A stretch of 64,000 bases of DNA from contig NZ_JAOQKC010000001.1 of assembly GCF_025567165.1 (NCBI RefSeq), forward strand, positions 186,001-250,000, given 5' to 3'. Made by a program: the position numbers and the translations under genes. The notes beneath the pieces are model-generated. The model had not been told where the DNA came from, did no database searches, and saw nothing but the letters and a program-made list of their open reading frames with translations. Below are positions 7,251-14,847 of this stretch, piece after piece. The DNA is from Laedolimicola ammoniilytica. Lineage in GTDB: Bacteria; Bacillota; Clostridia; Lachnospirales; Lachnospiraceae. Position 1 is the first letter of the stretch. Every line of letters begins with the position of its first letter.

Positions 7251-9083
7251 TTGAACAACAGACAATTTCGGATTTCCGGAGCCTATCTGGTTTTTCTGGC
7301 GCTGCTGATCTATCTATTCAGCACCTACGTAAGACGGATGGACATGGAAAATCTGTATACTTATCAGCAGTTTGAGACTGCCGTGGAGAATGGCGAGGTA
7401 GTATCCGCCGTGATCAGCCAGTCCGAAGCCACCCCCACCGGTACGGTGCGCCTGACCATGAAGGACGGCAGCCGTCAGGATGTGAATGTGGCGGACACCA
7501 CCGAGGCCAGAGAGCTTCTGGAGTCCAGGGACGTGGCGGTAGCCTTCGCTGCGGTGAGCACCAATAACTGGATGGCGTCCCTGGGCGCGCCCCTTCTGGC
7601 GGCCGTGGTAGCCGTGGTCGTGATGATGATTCTGATGAACCGTCAGGCCAACGGCGGCGGTGGCGGCAAGATGATGGACTTCGGCAGAAGCCGGGCCCGC
7701 ATGACTACCCAGGAGCAGATTAACACCACATTTAAAAATGTGGCAGGCCTGCAGGAAGAAAAAGAAGAGCTTCGCGAGATCGTGGATTTCCTGAAGCTGC
7801 CCCAGAAATACACCCAGGTGGGAGCCCGCATTCCCAAGGGCGTGCTGCTGGAGGGCCCTCCCGGAACCGGTAAGACGCTGCTGGCCAAGGCTGTAGCAGG
7901 CGAGGCGGGCGTGCCGTTCTTCAGTATCTCCGGTTCGGATTTTGTAGAGATGTTCGTCGGCGTAGGAGCTTCCCGTGTGCGCGACCTGTTCGCGGACGCC
8001 AAGAAGAACAGTCCCTGCATCGTGTTTATCGATGAGATTGACGCGGTGGCGAGACGCCGTGGCAGCGGTATGGGCGGCGGCCACGACGAGCGCGAGCAGA
8101 CCCTGAACCAGTTACTGGTAGAAATGGATGGCTTCGGCGTGAACGAGGGCATCATCGTCATGGCGGCGACAAACCGTGTGGATATCCTGGATCCGGCTAT
8201 CTTACGTCCGGGCCGTTTCGATCGGAAGATTATGGTGGGCAGACCGGATGTACGCGGCAGAGAAGAGATCTTACAGGTTCATGCGAAAAATAAGCCGCTG
8301 GCAGAAGATGTAGACTTAAAGCAGATAGCCCAGACCACCGCAGGCATGACCGGAGCGGATCTGGAGAACCTGATGAACGAGGCGGCCATCCTGGCAGCCA
8401 GGGACAACCGTCCTTATATCACTCAGGCAGATATCCGCAAGTCCTTCGTGAAGGTGGGTATCGGTGCGGAGAAGAAGAGCCGTATCGTCTCTGAGAAGGA
8501 GAAGCGCATCACCGCGTACCACGAGGCAGGGCACGCGATCCTGTTCCATGTGCTGCCGGATGTGGGACCTGTATACAGCGTATCGATCATCCCCACGGGT
8601 GTCGGTGCGGCTGGTTACACCATGCCGCTGCCTGAGAAGGATGAGATGTTCAATACCAAGGGCAAGATGCTGCAGGATATCGAGGTATCCTTAGGCGGAC
8701 GTATCGCCGAGGAGCTGATTTTTGACGATATCACCACCGGCGCTTCCCAGGATATCAAGCAGGCTACCCGTGTGGCCCGCGCCATGGTCACCAAGTACGG
8801 CATGTCCGACGAGCTGGGCCTGGTCAGCTACGATTCCGACGAAGAAGTATTCCTGGGCCGCGACTACGGCCACACCAAGGGCTACGGCGAGAACGTGGCA
8901 AGCAAGATCGATTCCGAGGTCAAACGTATCGTAGACGAGTGTTACGACAAGGCCAAAGCCATCATCCTGGACCACCGCGACGTCCTGGACGCAGCGGCAG
9001 CCCTGCTTCTGGAGAAAGAGAAGATTTCCAGAGAAGAGTTCGAGGCATTGTTTGAAAAGGAAGAGGCCGTACCGGCTGTATAA
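7251..9083 (+). CDS. ftsH: ATP-dependent zinc metalloprotease FtsH
   Basis: Membrane-bound AAA+ protease that degrades misfolded membrane proteins and regulators. Two membrane spans enclose a short extracellular domain (about residues 9-24 and 106-125). The AAA domain has Walker A GPPGTGKT, Walker B FIDEIDAV and the second-region-of-homology arginines in ILRPGRFDR. The protease domain carries the zinc motif HEAGH. The start is TTG with a strong AAGGAGGAA at 7238-7245. The length (610 residues) is normal. It closes the conserved tilS-hpt-ftsH unit and is followed by a terminator. Confidence 0.96.
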   Translation: MNNRQFRISGAYLVFLALLIYLFSTYVRRMDMENLYTYQQFETAVENGEVVSAVISQSEATPTGTVRLTMKDGSRQDVNVADTTEARELLESRDVAVAFAAVSTNNWMASLGAPLLAAVVAVVVMMILMNRQANGGGGGKMMDFGRSRARMTTQEQINTTFKNVAGLQEEKEELREIVDFLKLPQKYTQVGARIPKGVLLEGPPGTGKTLLAKAVAGEAGVPFFSISGSDFVEMFVGVGASRVRDLFADAKKNSPCIVFIDEIDAVARRRGSGMGGGHDEREQTLNQLLVEMDGFGVNEGIIVMAATNRVDILDPAILRPGRFDRKIMVGRPDVRGREEILQVHAKNKPLAEDVDLKQIAQTTAGMTGADLENLMNEAAILAARDNRPYITQADIRKSFVKVGIGAEKKSRIVSEKEKRITAYHEAGHAILFHVLPDVGPVYSVSIIPTGVGAAGYTMPLPEKDEMFNTKGKMLQDIEVSLGGRIAEELIFDDITTGASQDIKQATRVARAMVTKYGMSDELGLVSYDSDEEVFLGRDYGHTKGYGENVASKIDSEVKRIVDECYDKAKAIILDHRDVLDAAAALLLEKEKISREEFEALFEKEEAVPAV

Positions 9084-9095
9084 GAGTAAGCATTT

Positions 9096-9127
9096 AGGGA
9101 TTCCGCTGGTTGGTGGGATCCCTTTTT
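9096..9127 (+). terminator. Terminator after ftsH
   Basis: AGGGATTCC (9096-9104) pairs with GGGATCCCT (9115-9123), then TTTTT. Confidence 0.85.
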
Positions 9128-9241
9128 CGATTCGTTTCGAATTTATATTTCCGTCATTATGACGGAATGGCATTGTGAATATTTCACAAAAACAGATAAT
9201 GATTTTTGTGAAGTTTGTGCACACTTATCGCGACTTTATGT

Positions 9242-9352
9242 TATAATAATACTCGTAAAACCCCCAATACATTATATAGTTTTTGCTACACCCCATAAGT
9301 AAAAAGAAATACCTTCTCCTGAAACAGACAGCGCGAGCTGTCTGTTTCACTT
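9242..9352 (+). ncRNA. Possible small RNA or leader transcript
   Basis: In the 375-base gap between ftsH and the glycosidase, a TATAAT (9242-9247) is followed about 75 bases later by a perfect 12-bp hairpin with a GCGA tetraloop (GAAACAGACAGC at 9321-9332 with GCTGTCTGTTTC at 9337-9348) and a short T-rich tail. No open reading frame fits between them. The -35 element is weak (TTGTGC, 21 bp upstream). This could be a short independent RNA of about 100 nt; it could also be only a stray promoter-like word and a hairpin. Confidence 0.3.
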
Positions 9353-9442
9353 TATGTAAAAACATCCGTGAAACCGGCAGAGACGGAATATATAGGACAA
9401 AAACAGTGACGTGGGTAAAGATTGTTACGGAATAAACAAATG

Positions 9443-9471
9443 TTGAAATGAAAGAACCGGTATTATAAAAT
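9443..9471 (+). promoter_or_regulatory. Promoter for the GH13 glycosidase
   Basis: TTGAAA (9443-9448), 17-bp spacer, TAAAAT (9466-9471). Confidence 0.6.
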
Positions 9472-9503
9472 GATAATCGGGAATCGGCCGCGGGAGAGCG
9501 GCT

Positions 9504-11573
9504 GTGACAGAAAGAGAGAGAATTATGGGAAAGATTAACCGACAGGCGCTTTTCGTGGAAGAGTCGGAGGGCTTTCGGATTCCGCTGGAGCCGAAGGCAG
9601 GCGATCGGGTAAAGCTGCGCTTTCGAACGGCGAAAGATAATGTGGAAAGTGTATATTTTATCAGCGGAAAGGAACGGAATCCGATGACGAAGGTCTGTTC
9701 CGCAGGCCGCTTTGACTATTACGAAATCGAGACCAAAGTAGGAACTGATACCATCTATTATTATTTTGAAATCCGTTCCAATGAGGAGCGGCTTTTTTAT
9801 AATAAGCTGAGTGTCACGGACAATCTGCAGGACTGTTATGCCTTTCGTATCATTCCGGGCTTCGCTACGCCAGACTGGGCCAAGGGCGCGGTCATGTATC
9901 AGATCTACGTGGATCGCTTCTGCAACGGCGATTCCACCAACGATGTACTGACCGGAGAATATAGTTACATCCATAAGCAGGTGGAGCAGGTGAAGGACTG
10001 GAGCGCCCCGCCCGAGGGTATGGATGTGCGTCGGTTCTACGGCGGCGATCTGCAGGGAATTCTGGATAAGCTGGACTATCTGCAGGATCTGGGCGTGGAG
10101 GTCATTTACATGAACCCGATTTTCGTGTCCCCGTCCAATCACAAGTACGATTGTCAGGATTACGACTATATCGATCCCCACTATACCGTGATCAAGGAGG
10201 ATGGCGGCGACTTGCTTCCGCCAGGCGAGCTGGATAACACCAAGGCAACGAAGTACATTAAGCGCGTGGTCAGCAAGGAAAATCTGGAGGCCAGCAACGA
10301 ATTCTTCATCCATTTCGTGGAGGAGGTGCACAAGCGCGGCATACGTGTGCTGCTGGACGGTGTCTTCAATCACTGCGGCTCCTTCAATAAATGGCTGGAT
10401 CGGGAGTGCATCTACGAGGGCGATGGCGACTATGAAAAGGGCGCCTACGTCTCTGAGGACAGCCCATATCGGAATTTCTTCAAGTTTAATAATACCCATG
10501 AGTGGCCGTACAATCCCTATTACGACGGATGGTGGGGCCATGACACCCTGCCGAAGCTGAGCTATGAGACCTCTCAGGAGCTTTACGATTATATCATGGG
10601 CATTGCCCGGAAATGGGTTTCTCCGCCTTATAACGTGGACGGCTGGCGTCTGGACGTGGCGGCCGATCTGGGCCTGTCCGCTGATTTCAATCACAAGTTC
10701 TGGCAGGATTTCCGGAAAAATGTAAAAGAGGCCAACCCAAACGCCGTCATCTACGCGGAGCATTACGGCGACGCCACCAGCTGGCTGAAGGGCGGCGAGT
10801 GGGATTCCATCATGAATTACGACACCTTCATGGAGCCCATCACCTGGTATCTGACCGGCATGGAGAAGCACAGCGACAGCAGGGAGCCGGATCTGATGAA
10901 CAATGTGAATGTCTTTATCGATACCCTGCGGGAAAAATCCTGCGCCTTTACAGGCCAGTCCTTCCTGATTGCCATGAACCAGCTTTCCAACCACGACCAT
11001 TCCCGTTTTCTGACTCGCACCAACCATAAGGTGGGCCGCGTGAATGAACTGGGCAGCAAGGCGGCCGAGGAAGGCGTCTCCAAGGCGGTCTTCCGGGAGG
11101 CGGTGGCCATGATGATGACCTGGCACGGCGCGCCGACCATTTACTATGGAGACGAGGCCGGCGTCTGCGGATTCACCGATCCCGACAGCCGAAGAACCTA
11201 TCCCTGGGGCCATGAGGATCAGGATCTGATCCGATACCACAAAGAACTGATCCGCGTCCGCAAGGAGAATCCGGCCTGTCGTCGGGGCAGCGGTATCCCG
11301 GTGTACGCCAAAGGCGGACATTTCGCTTTCGGCAGATTTCTGGGCGACAACCATGTGCTGACCATCATTAATAATACAGAGGAGGCCGAGCGCATGACGA
11401 TTCCGGTCTGGCAGCTTGAGATTCCGGACGGCGAGCTGTTTGAGCGCCAGGTATTGTCTATGGAAGAGGAGTTCAATCTGGAAAAAGCCCATTATCTGGT
11501 CAGTGACGGAGCGATTGAGATCTATATGCCACCCTATTCCGCAGCAGTCATGAGCCATACCGGAGAAAATTAA
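9504..11573 (+). CDS. GH13 alpha-glycosidase (neopullulanase / cyclomaltodextrinase type)
   Basis: Hydrolyses alpha-glucosidic bonds in malto-oligosaccharides, pullulan or cyclodextrins. Residues 1-120 form an N-terminal beta-sandwich (CBM34-like), as in neopullulanases. The (beta/alpha)8 barrel follows, with the four GH13 regions: DGVFNHCG, GWRLDVAAD (nucleophile Asp), YAEHYGD (acid/base Glu) and NQLSNHDHSR. No signal peptide is present, so the enzyme should act in the cytoplasm on imported maltodextrins or stored glycogen. The frame opens with GTG at 9504 after GGGAG; an ATG at 9525 behind a weaker AGAGAG is the alternative, costing 7 residues. It is a single-gene unit with its own promoter. 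Substrate preference is not readable. Confidence 0.9.
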   Translation: MTERERIMGKINRQALFVEESEGFRIPLEPKAGDRVKLRFRTAKDNVESVYFISGKERNPMTKVCSAGRFDYYEIETKVGTDTIYYYFEIRSNEERLFYNKLSVTDNLQDCYAFRIIPGFATPDWAKGAVMYQIYVDRFCNGDSTNDVLTGEYSYIHKQVEQVKDWSAPPEGMDVRRFYGGDLQGILDKLDYLQDLGVEVIYMNPIFVSPSNHKYDCQDYDYIDPHYTVIKEDGGDLLPPGELDNTKATKYIKRVVSKENLEASNEFFIHFVEEVHKRGIRVLLDGVFNHCGSFNKWLDRECIYEGDGDYEKGAYVSEDSPYRNFFKFNNTHEWPYNPYYDGWWGHDTLPKLSYETSQELYDYIMGIARKWVSPPYNVDGWRLDVAADLGLSADFNHKFWQDFRKNVKEANPNAVIYAEHYGDATSWLKGGEWDSIMNYDTFMEPITWYLTGMEKHSDSREPDLMNNVNVFIDTLREKSCAFTGQSFLIAMNQLSNHDHSRFLTRTNHKVGRVNELGSKAAEEGVSKAVFREAVAMMMTWHGAPTIYYGDEAGVCGFTDPDSRRTYPWGHEDQDLIRYHKELIRVRKENPACRRGSGIPVYAKGGHFAFGRFLGDNHVLTIINNTEEAERMTIPVWQLEIPDGELFERQVLSMEEEFNLEKAHYLVSDGAIEIYMPPYSAAVMSHTGEN

Positions 11574-11582
11574 AGAAATGGG

Positions 11583-11611
11583 TTGACAAATCCCTACTAT
11601 CGTGGTAAGTT
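11583..11611 (+). promoter_or_regulatory. Promoter of the trpCBA operon
   Basis: TTGACA (11583-11588), 17-bp spacer, TAAGTT (11606-11611), about 30 bases before the T-box leader. Confidence 0.55.
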
Positions 11612-11639
11612 AATAAAAAATTTAATGAACTAAACCGTT

Positions 11640-11919
11640 GAAGCGGAGATAACGATGTTCATGCGCGCCCAGAGAGTCCGGGGAGGTGGGAGCCGGATCG
11701 AGATGCAGGATATCAAATGGACCGCTGAGGGCGCAGTCAAAGGATTATGTTATGTAAACCAAGTATTCTGCGACGTAAGGCATACGTCAGTTGCCGGGAA
11801 TATGAAGGTATTCCGCAAGAGCACGGGTCGTTCCGTGAAGCAGGGTGGTACCGCGGGTAGCATATATTTTTGTAGAACTCGTCCCTGACAGATGTAAAAG
11901 TCTGTCAGGGATTTTTTTT
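11640..11919 (+). ncRNA. Tryptophan T-box riboswitch leader
   Basis: Reads the charging state of tRNA-Trp and allows transcription of trpCBA when uncharged tRNA accumulates. Stem I is seen as GCGCCC (about 11665) with GGGCGC (about 11729), containing AGAGAGTC and GGTGGGAGCC typical of its apical part. The specifier triplet before the 3' strand of stem I is TGG (in ATCAAATGGACC, about 11717-11719), i.e. the Trp codon. The T-box sequence AGGGTGGTACCGCG is at 11842-11855. The competing terminator is TCCCTGACAGA (11882-11892) with TCTGTCAGGGA (11901-11911) and eight T. The first gene downstream is trpC, which agrees with the specifier. Confidence 0.93.
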
Positions 11920-11963
11920 ATGCAATAGGAAATTCGGATGGAATTCCCTATTGCATAAAAAAA
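11913..11963. repeat. 23-bp inverted repeat between T-box terminator and trpC
   Basis: Bases 11913-11935 and 11941-11963 are inverted copies with one mismatch and a 5-nt loop. The left arm begins with the T tract of the T-box terminator and the right arm ends in seven A, so the T tract would be base-paired in read-through RNA. It is a symmetrical, possibly bidirectional, hairpin. It is not part of known T-box architecture. Confidence 0.75.
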
Positions 11964-11979
11964 TCATCGCACTGCGGCA

Positions 11980-12004
11980 GAGAATCCTGCGCAGCAGGAT
12001 TCTC
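11980..12004 (+). other. 11-bp hairpin directly before the trpC ribosome binding site
   Basis: GAGAATCCTGC (11980-11990) pairs perfectly with GCAGGATTCTC (11994-12004) across a 3-nt loop, followed by TTATT and then the GGAGGG of trpC. It is the third consecutive hairpin after the T-box; it may be a weak terminator or an mRNA-stabilising structure. Confidence 0.6.
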
Positions 12005-12023
12005 TTATTGGAGGGAAAGCAAT

Positions 12024-12830
12024 ATGAATATTTTAGACGAAATCGCAGGAAGAACCAGGGAACGAATTCAGGAGGAAAAAAGAAAGCAGAGCCTTCTGGA
12101 TCTGAAATACAGAATCCGGGAGCAGGAAAGACAAGCCCCCTCCTTCTACGGGGCGTTGGCCGCGCCGGGTATGTCTTACATCTGCGAGCTGAAAAAAGCA
12201 TCGCCGTCCAAAGGCCTGATTGCCCCGGATTACCCCTATGTGGAGCTCGCCCGGGAGTACGAGGCGGCAGGCGCGTCGGCCATCTTCTGTCTGACGGAGC
12301 CCTATTATTTTCAGGGGGCGGACCGGTATCTTCAGGAGGTCGTACAGAACGTATCCATCCCGATTCTCCGGAAGGACTTCACCGTGGACGAATACATGAT
12401 TTACCAGGCGAAGGAGCTGGGCGCGTCGGCGGTGCTTCTCATCTGTGCCATCCTGGAGGAAGCGCAGGTGCGGGAATACCGGCAGATAGCAGAGGAGCTG
12501 GGACTGGACGCCCTGGTGGAGGCCCACGATGAGCGGGAGGTGGAGATGGCCCTGAACGCGGGCGCGCGGATCGTAGGCGTGAACAATCGGGATTTAAGAA
12601 CCTTCGAGGTGAATATGCAGAACAGTATCCGGCTTCGGAACATGGCTCCCCGGGATGTGGTATTTATCTCCGAGAGCGGCATCAAAGGATTCGAGGATAT
12701 CCGGGTTCTCTACGAAAATGATGTGGACGCGGTGCTCATAGGCGAGACCCTGATGCGAAGCCACGATAAGGGCGAGGCCCTGCGGCAGTTAAACGGCGGG
12801 ACGCTTGAGCAGCTGCGTCTGGCAGTATAA
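12024..12830 (+). CDS. trpC: Indole-3-glycerol-phosphate synthase
   Basis: Converts 1-(2-carboxyphenylamino)-1-deoxyribulose-5-phosphate to indole-3-glycerol phosphate, the penultimate stage of tryptophan synthesis. The TIM-barrel signature CELKKASPSKGLI, the catalytic LRKDFTVDEYMIYQAKELGA segment, VGVNNRDLRTFEV and FISESGI motifs are all present. The length (268 residues) is usual and the domain is not fused to TrpF. GGAGGG at 12010-12015 precedes the ATG. It is the first gene of a three-gene operon controlled by the Trp T-box. trpE, trpG, trpD and trpF are not in this window, so the operon covers only the last steps. Confidence 0.95.
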   Translation: MNILDEIAGRTRERIQEEKRKQSLLDLKYRIREQERQAPSFYGALAAPGMSYICELKKASPSKGLIAPDYPYVELAREYEAAGASAIFCLTEPYYFQGADRYLQEVVQNVSIPILRKDFTVDEYMIYQAKELGASAVLLICAILEEAQVREYRQIAEELGLDALVEAHDEREVEMALNAGARIVGVNNRDLRTFEVNMQNSIRLRNMAPRDVVFISESGIKGFEDIRVLYENDVDAVLIGETLMRSHDKGEALRQLNGGTLEQLRLAV

Positions 12831-12884
12831 AACAGCGAAATAAGAAAAATAAGTAAAATACAGCAAAGGAAAGAGGAGAATACA

Positions 12885-14069
12885 ATGTCAAAAGGAAGAT
12901 TTGGAATCCACGGCGGCCAGTACATTCCGGAAACACTGATGAACGCAGTGATTGAGCTGGAAGAGGCCTACAACCATTACAAGGACGACCCGGAGTTCAA
13001 CCGGGAGCTCACAGAGCTTCTGAACGATTACGCGGGACGGCCCTCCAGACTTTACTACGCGGAGCGCATGACGAAGGATCTGGGAGGCGCGAAGATTTAT
13101 CTGAAGCGTGAGGATCTGAACCACACCGGAGCCCACAAGATCAACAATGTGCTGGGTCAGGTGCTGCTGGCGAAAAAGATGGGCAAGACCCGTGTCATCG
13201 CCGAGACCGGCGCAGGCCAGCACGGCGTAGCCACTGCCACCGCGGCGGCGCTGATGGACATGGAATGTGAGATTTTCATGGGAAAAGAGGATACGGAGCG
13301 GCAGGCGCTGAACGTATACCGGATGCGGCTCCTGGGCGCGAAGGTTCACGCAGTGACCAGTGGAACAGCCACCCTGAAGGACGCGGTGTCCGAGACCATG
13401 CGGGAATGGACAAACCGGATCGCGGATACCCATTATGTGCTGGGTTCCGTCATGGGACCGCACCCGTTTCCGATGATGGTAAGAGATTTCCAGGCAGTTA
13501 TTTCCAAAGAGACCAAGCAGCAGCTGATGGAAAAAGAGGGACGGCTGCCGGATGCGGTGCTGGCTTGCGTGGGCGGCGGCTCCAATGCCATCGGAAGCTT
13601 CTATCACTTCATCGAGAACCCGGAAGTACAGCTGATCGGCTGCGAGGCGGCAGGACGGGGCGTGAACACGGCGGAGACAACGGCCACCATCGCCACCGGA
13701 CGCTTAGGGATCTTCCACGGCATGAAATCTTATTTCTGCCAGGATGAATACGGACAGATCGCGCCGGTGTACTCCATTTCCGCGGGGCTGGATTATCTGG
13801 GCGTGGGGCCGGAGCACGCGCACCTCTACGATATTGGCCGGGCTCAGTACGTGCCGGTGACCGACGATGAGGCCGTGGACGCCTTCGAATATCTGTCCCG
13901 GACCGAGGGTATTATCCCGGCCATCGAGAGCGCCCATGCGGTGGCTTATGCGAGAAAGCTGGCGCCGACCATGCGTAGGGATCAGATTATAGTGGTAACG
14001 ATTTCCGGACGGGGCGACAAGGACTGCGCAGCCATTGCCCGTTACAGAGGGGAGGATCTTCATGAGTAA
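12885..14069 (+). CDS. trpB: Tryptophan synthase beta subunit
   Basis: PLP enzyme that condenses indole with serine to give tryptophan. The PLP lysine lies in LKREDLNHTGAHKINN, and the glycine-rich phosphate loop is CVGGGSNAIG. GAGQHGVATAT and the C-terminal SGRGDKD are also typical of TrpB1. The length (394 residues) is standard. AGAGGAG precedes the ATG. It overlaps trpA by 8 bases, consistent with coupled translation of the alpha2-beta2 complex. Confidence 0.97.
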   Translation: MSKGRFGIHGGQYIPETLMNAVIELEEAYNHYKDDPEFNRELTELLNDYAGRPSRLYYAERMTKDLGGAKIYLKREDLNHTGAHKINNVLGQVLLAKKMGKTRVIAETGAGQHGVATATAAALMDMECEIFMGKEDTERQALNVYRMRLLGAKVHAVTSGTATLKDAVSETMREWTNRIADTHYVLGSVMGPHPFPMMVRDFQAVISKETKQQLMEKEGRLPDAVLACVGGGSNAIGSFYHFIENPEVQLIGCEAAGRGVNTAETTATIATGRLGIFHGMKSYFCQDEYGQIAPVYSISAGLDYLGVGPEHAHLYDIGRAQYVPVTDDEAVDAFEYLSRTEGIIPAIESAHAVAYARKLAPTMRRDQIIVVTISGRGDKDCAAIARYRGEDLHE

Positions 14070-14847
14070 GAAAGTAAGAGACGCATTTGCAAATGGAAAA
14101 GCATTTATTCCGTTCATCACCTGCGGCGACCCGTCGCTGGAGGTAACGGAGCAGCTGGTCTACGCCTGCGAGGAGGCGGGCGCGGACTTAATCGAGCTGG
14201 GTATCCCGTTCTCAGACCCGACCGCAGAAGGACCGGTCATCCAGGCGGCCAACATGCGGGCTTTGGCAGGCGGTGTGACCACCGACAGGATCTTCACTAT
14301 GGTGGAGCGGATCCGGCAGAAAACCGACATCCCTATGGTATTCATGACCTACGCCAATGTGGTATTTTCCTACGGAAAAGGCACCGAAGACTTTATTCGA
14401 AAGGCAGCGGCCATCGGCATGAACGGCCTGATTCTCCCGGATGTGCCCTTTGAGGAAAAGGAAGAATTTGACAGCCCTTGCCGGAAATACGGTCTCGACC
14501 TGATTTCCCTGATTGCTCCAACATCCCATGAGCGTATCAAACTGATCGCAAAGGAGGCAAACGGCTTCGTCTACTGCGTATCGTCCCTGGGCGTCACCGG
14601 AACCCGGACCGAGATCACCACGGACATTGGAGCCATGGTGAAGCTGGTGAAAGAGGCGAAGGACATTCCCTGCGCAGTGGGCTTTGGTATCTCCACTCCG
14701 GAGCAGGCGAAGAAGATGGCCTCCCAGTCTGACGGGGCCATCGTAGGATCCGCCATCGTGAAGCTCTGCGCAGCCTACGGCGCGGAGTGTGTGCCGAAGG
14801 TCAGAGAGTACGTGAAGTCCATGAAGGACGCGGTGCGGGAGGCCTAA
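14062..14847 (+). CDS. trpA: Tryptophan synthase alpha subunit
   Basis: Cleaves indole-3-glycerol phosphate to indole and glyceraldehyde-3-phosphate and channels indole to TrpB. Both catalytic acids are seen in the segment with ELGIPFSDP and AEGP: the Glu of ELGIPFSDP, and the acid position after SDP. The phosphate site is in VSSLGVTG and GFGIST. An upstream in-frame ATG (14035) would lie well inside trpB; ATG 14062 has GAGGGGAGGA in front, giving 261 residues. Its stop codon overlaps the stop codon of the convergent regulator gene on the other strand, so no terminator lies between them. Confidence 0.95.
   Translation: MSKKVRDAFANGKAFIPFITCGDPSLEVTEQLVYACEEAGADLIELGIPFSDPTAEGPVIQAANMRALAGGVTTDRIFTMVERIRQKTDIPMVFMTYANVVFSYGKGTEDFIRKAAAIGMNGLILPDVPFEEKEEFDSPCRKYGLDLISLIAPTSHERIKLIAKEANGFVYCVSSLGVTGTRTEITTDIGAMVKLVKEAKDIPCAVGFGISTPEQAKKMASQSDGAIVGSAIVKLCAAYGAECVPKVREYVKSMKDAVREA

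Noticed and set aside
9225..11558. 777-codon open frame on the minus strand opposite the GH13 gene
   Set aside because: All GH13 catalytic motifs are on the plus strand; the antisense frame shows no domain and has no start signals.
11655..11888. Small open frame of 77 codons upstream of trpC, possible leader peptide
   Set aside because: It lies inside the T-box RNA, which fully explains the conservation of this stretch; it has no run of Trp codons.
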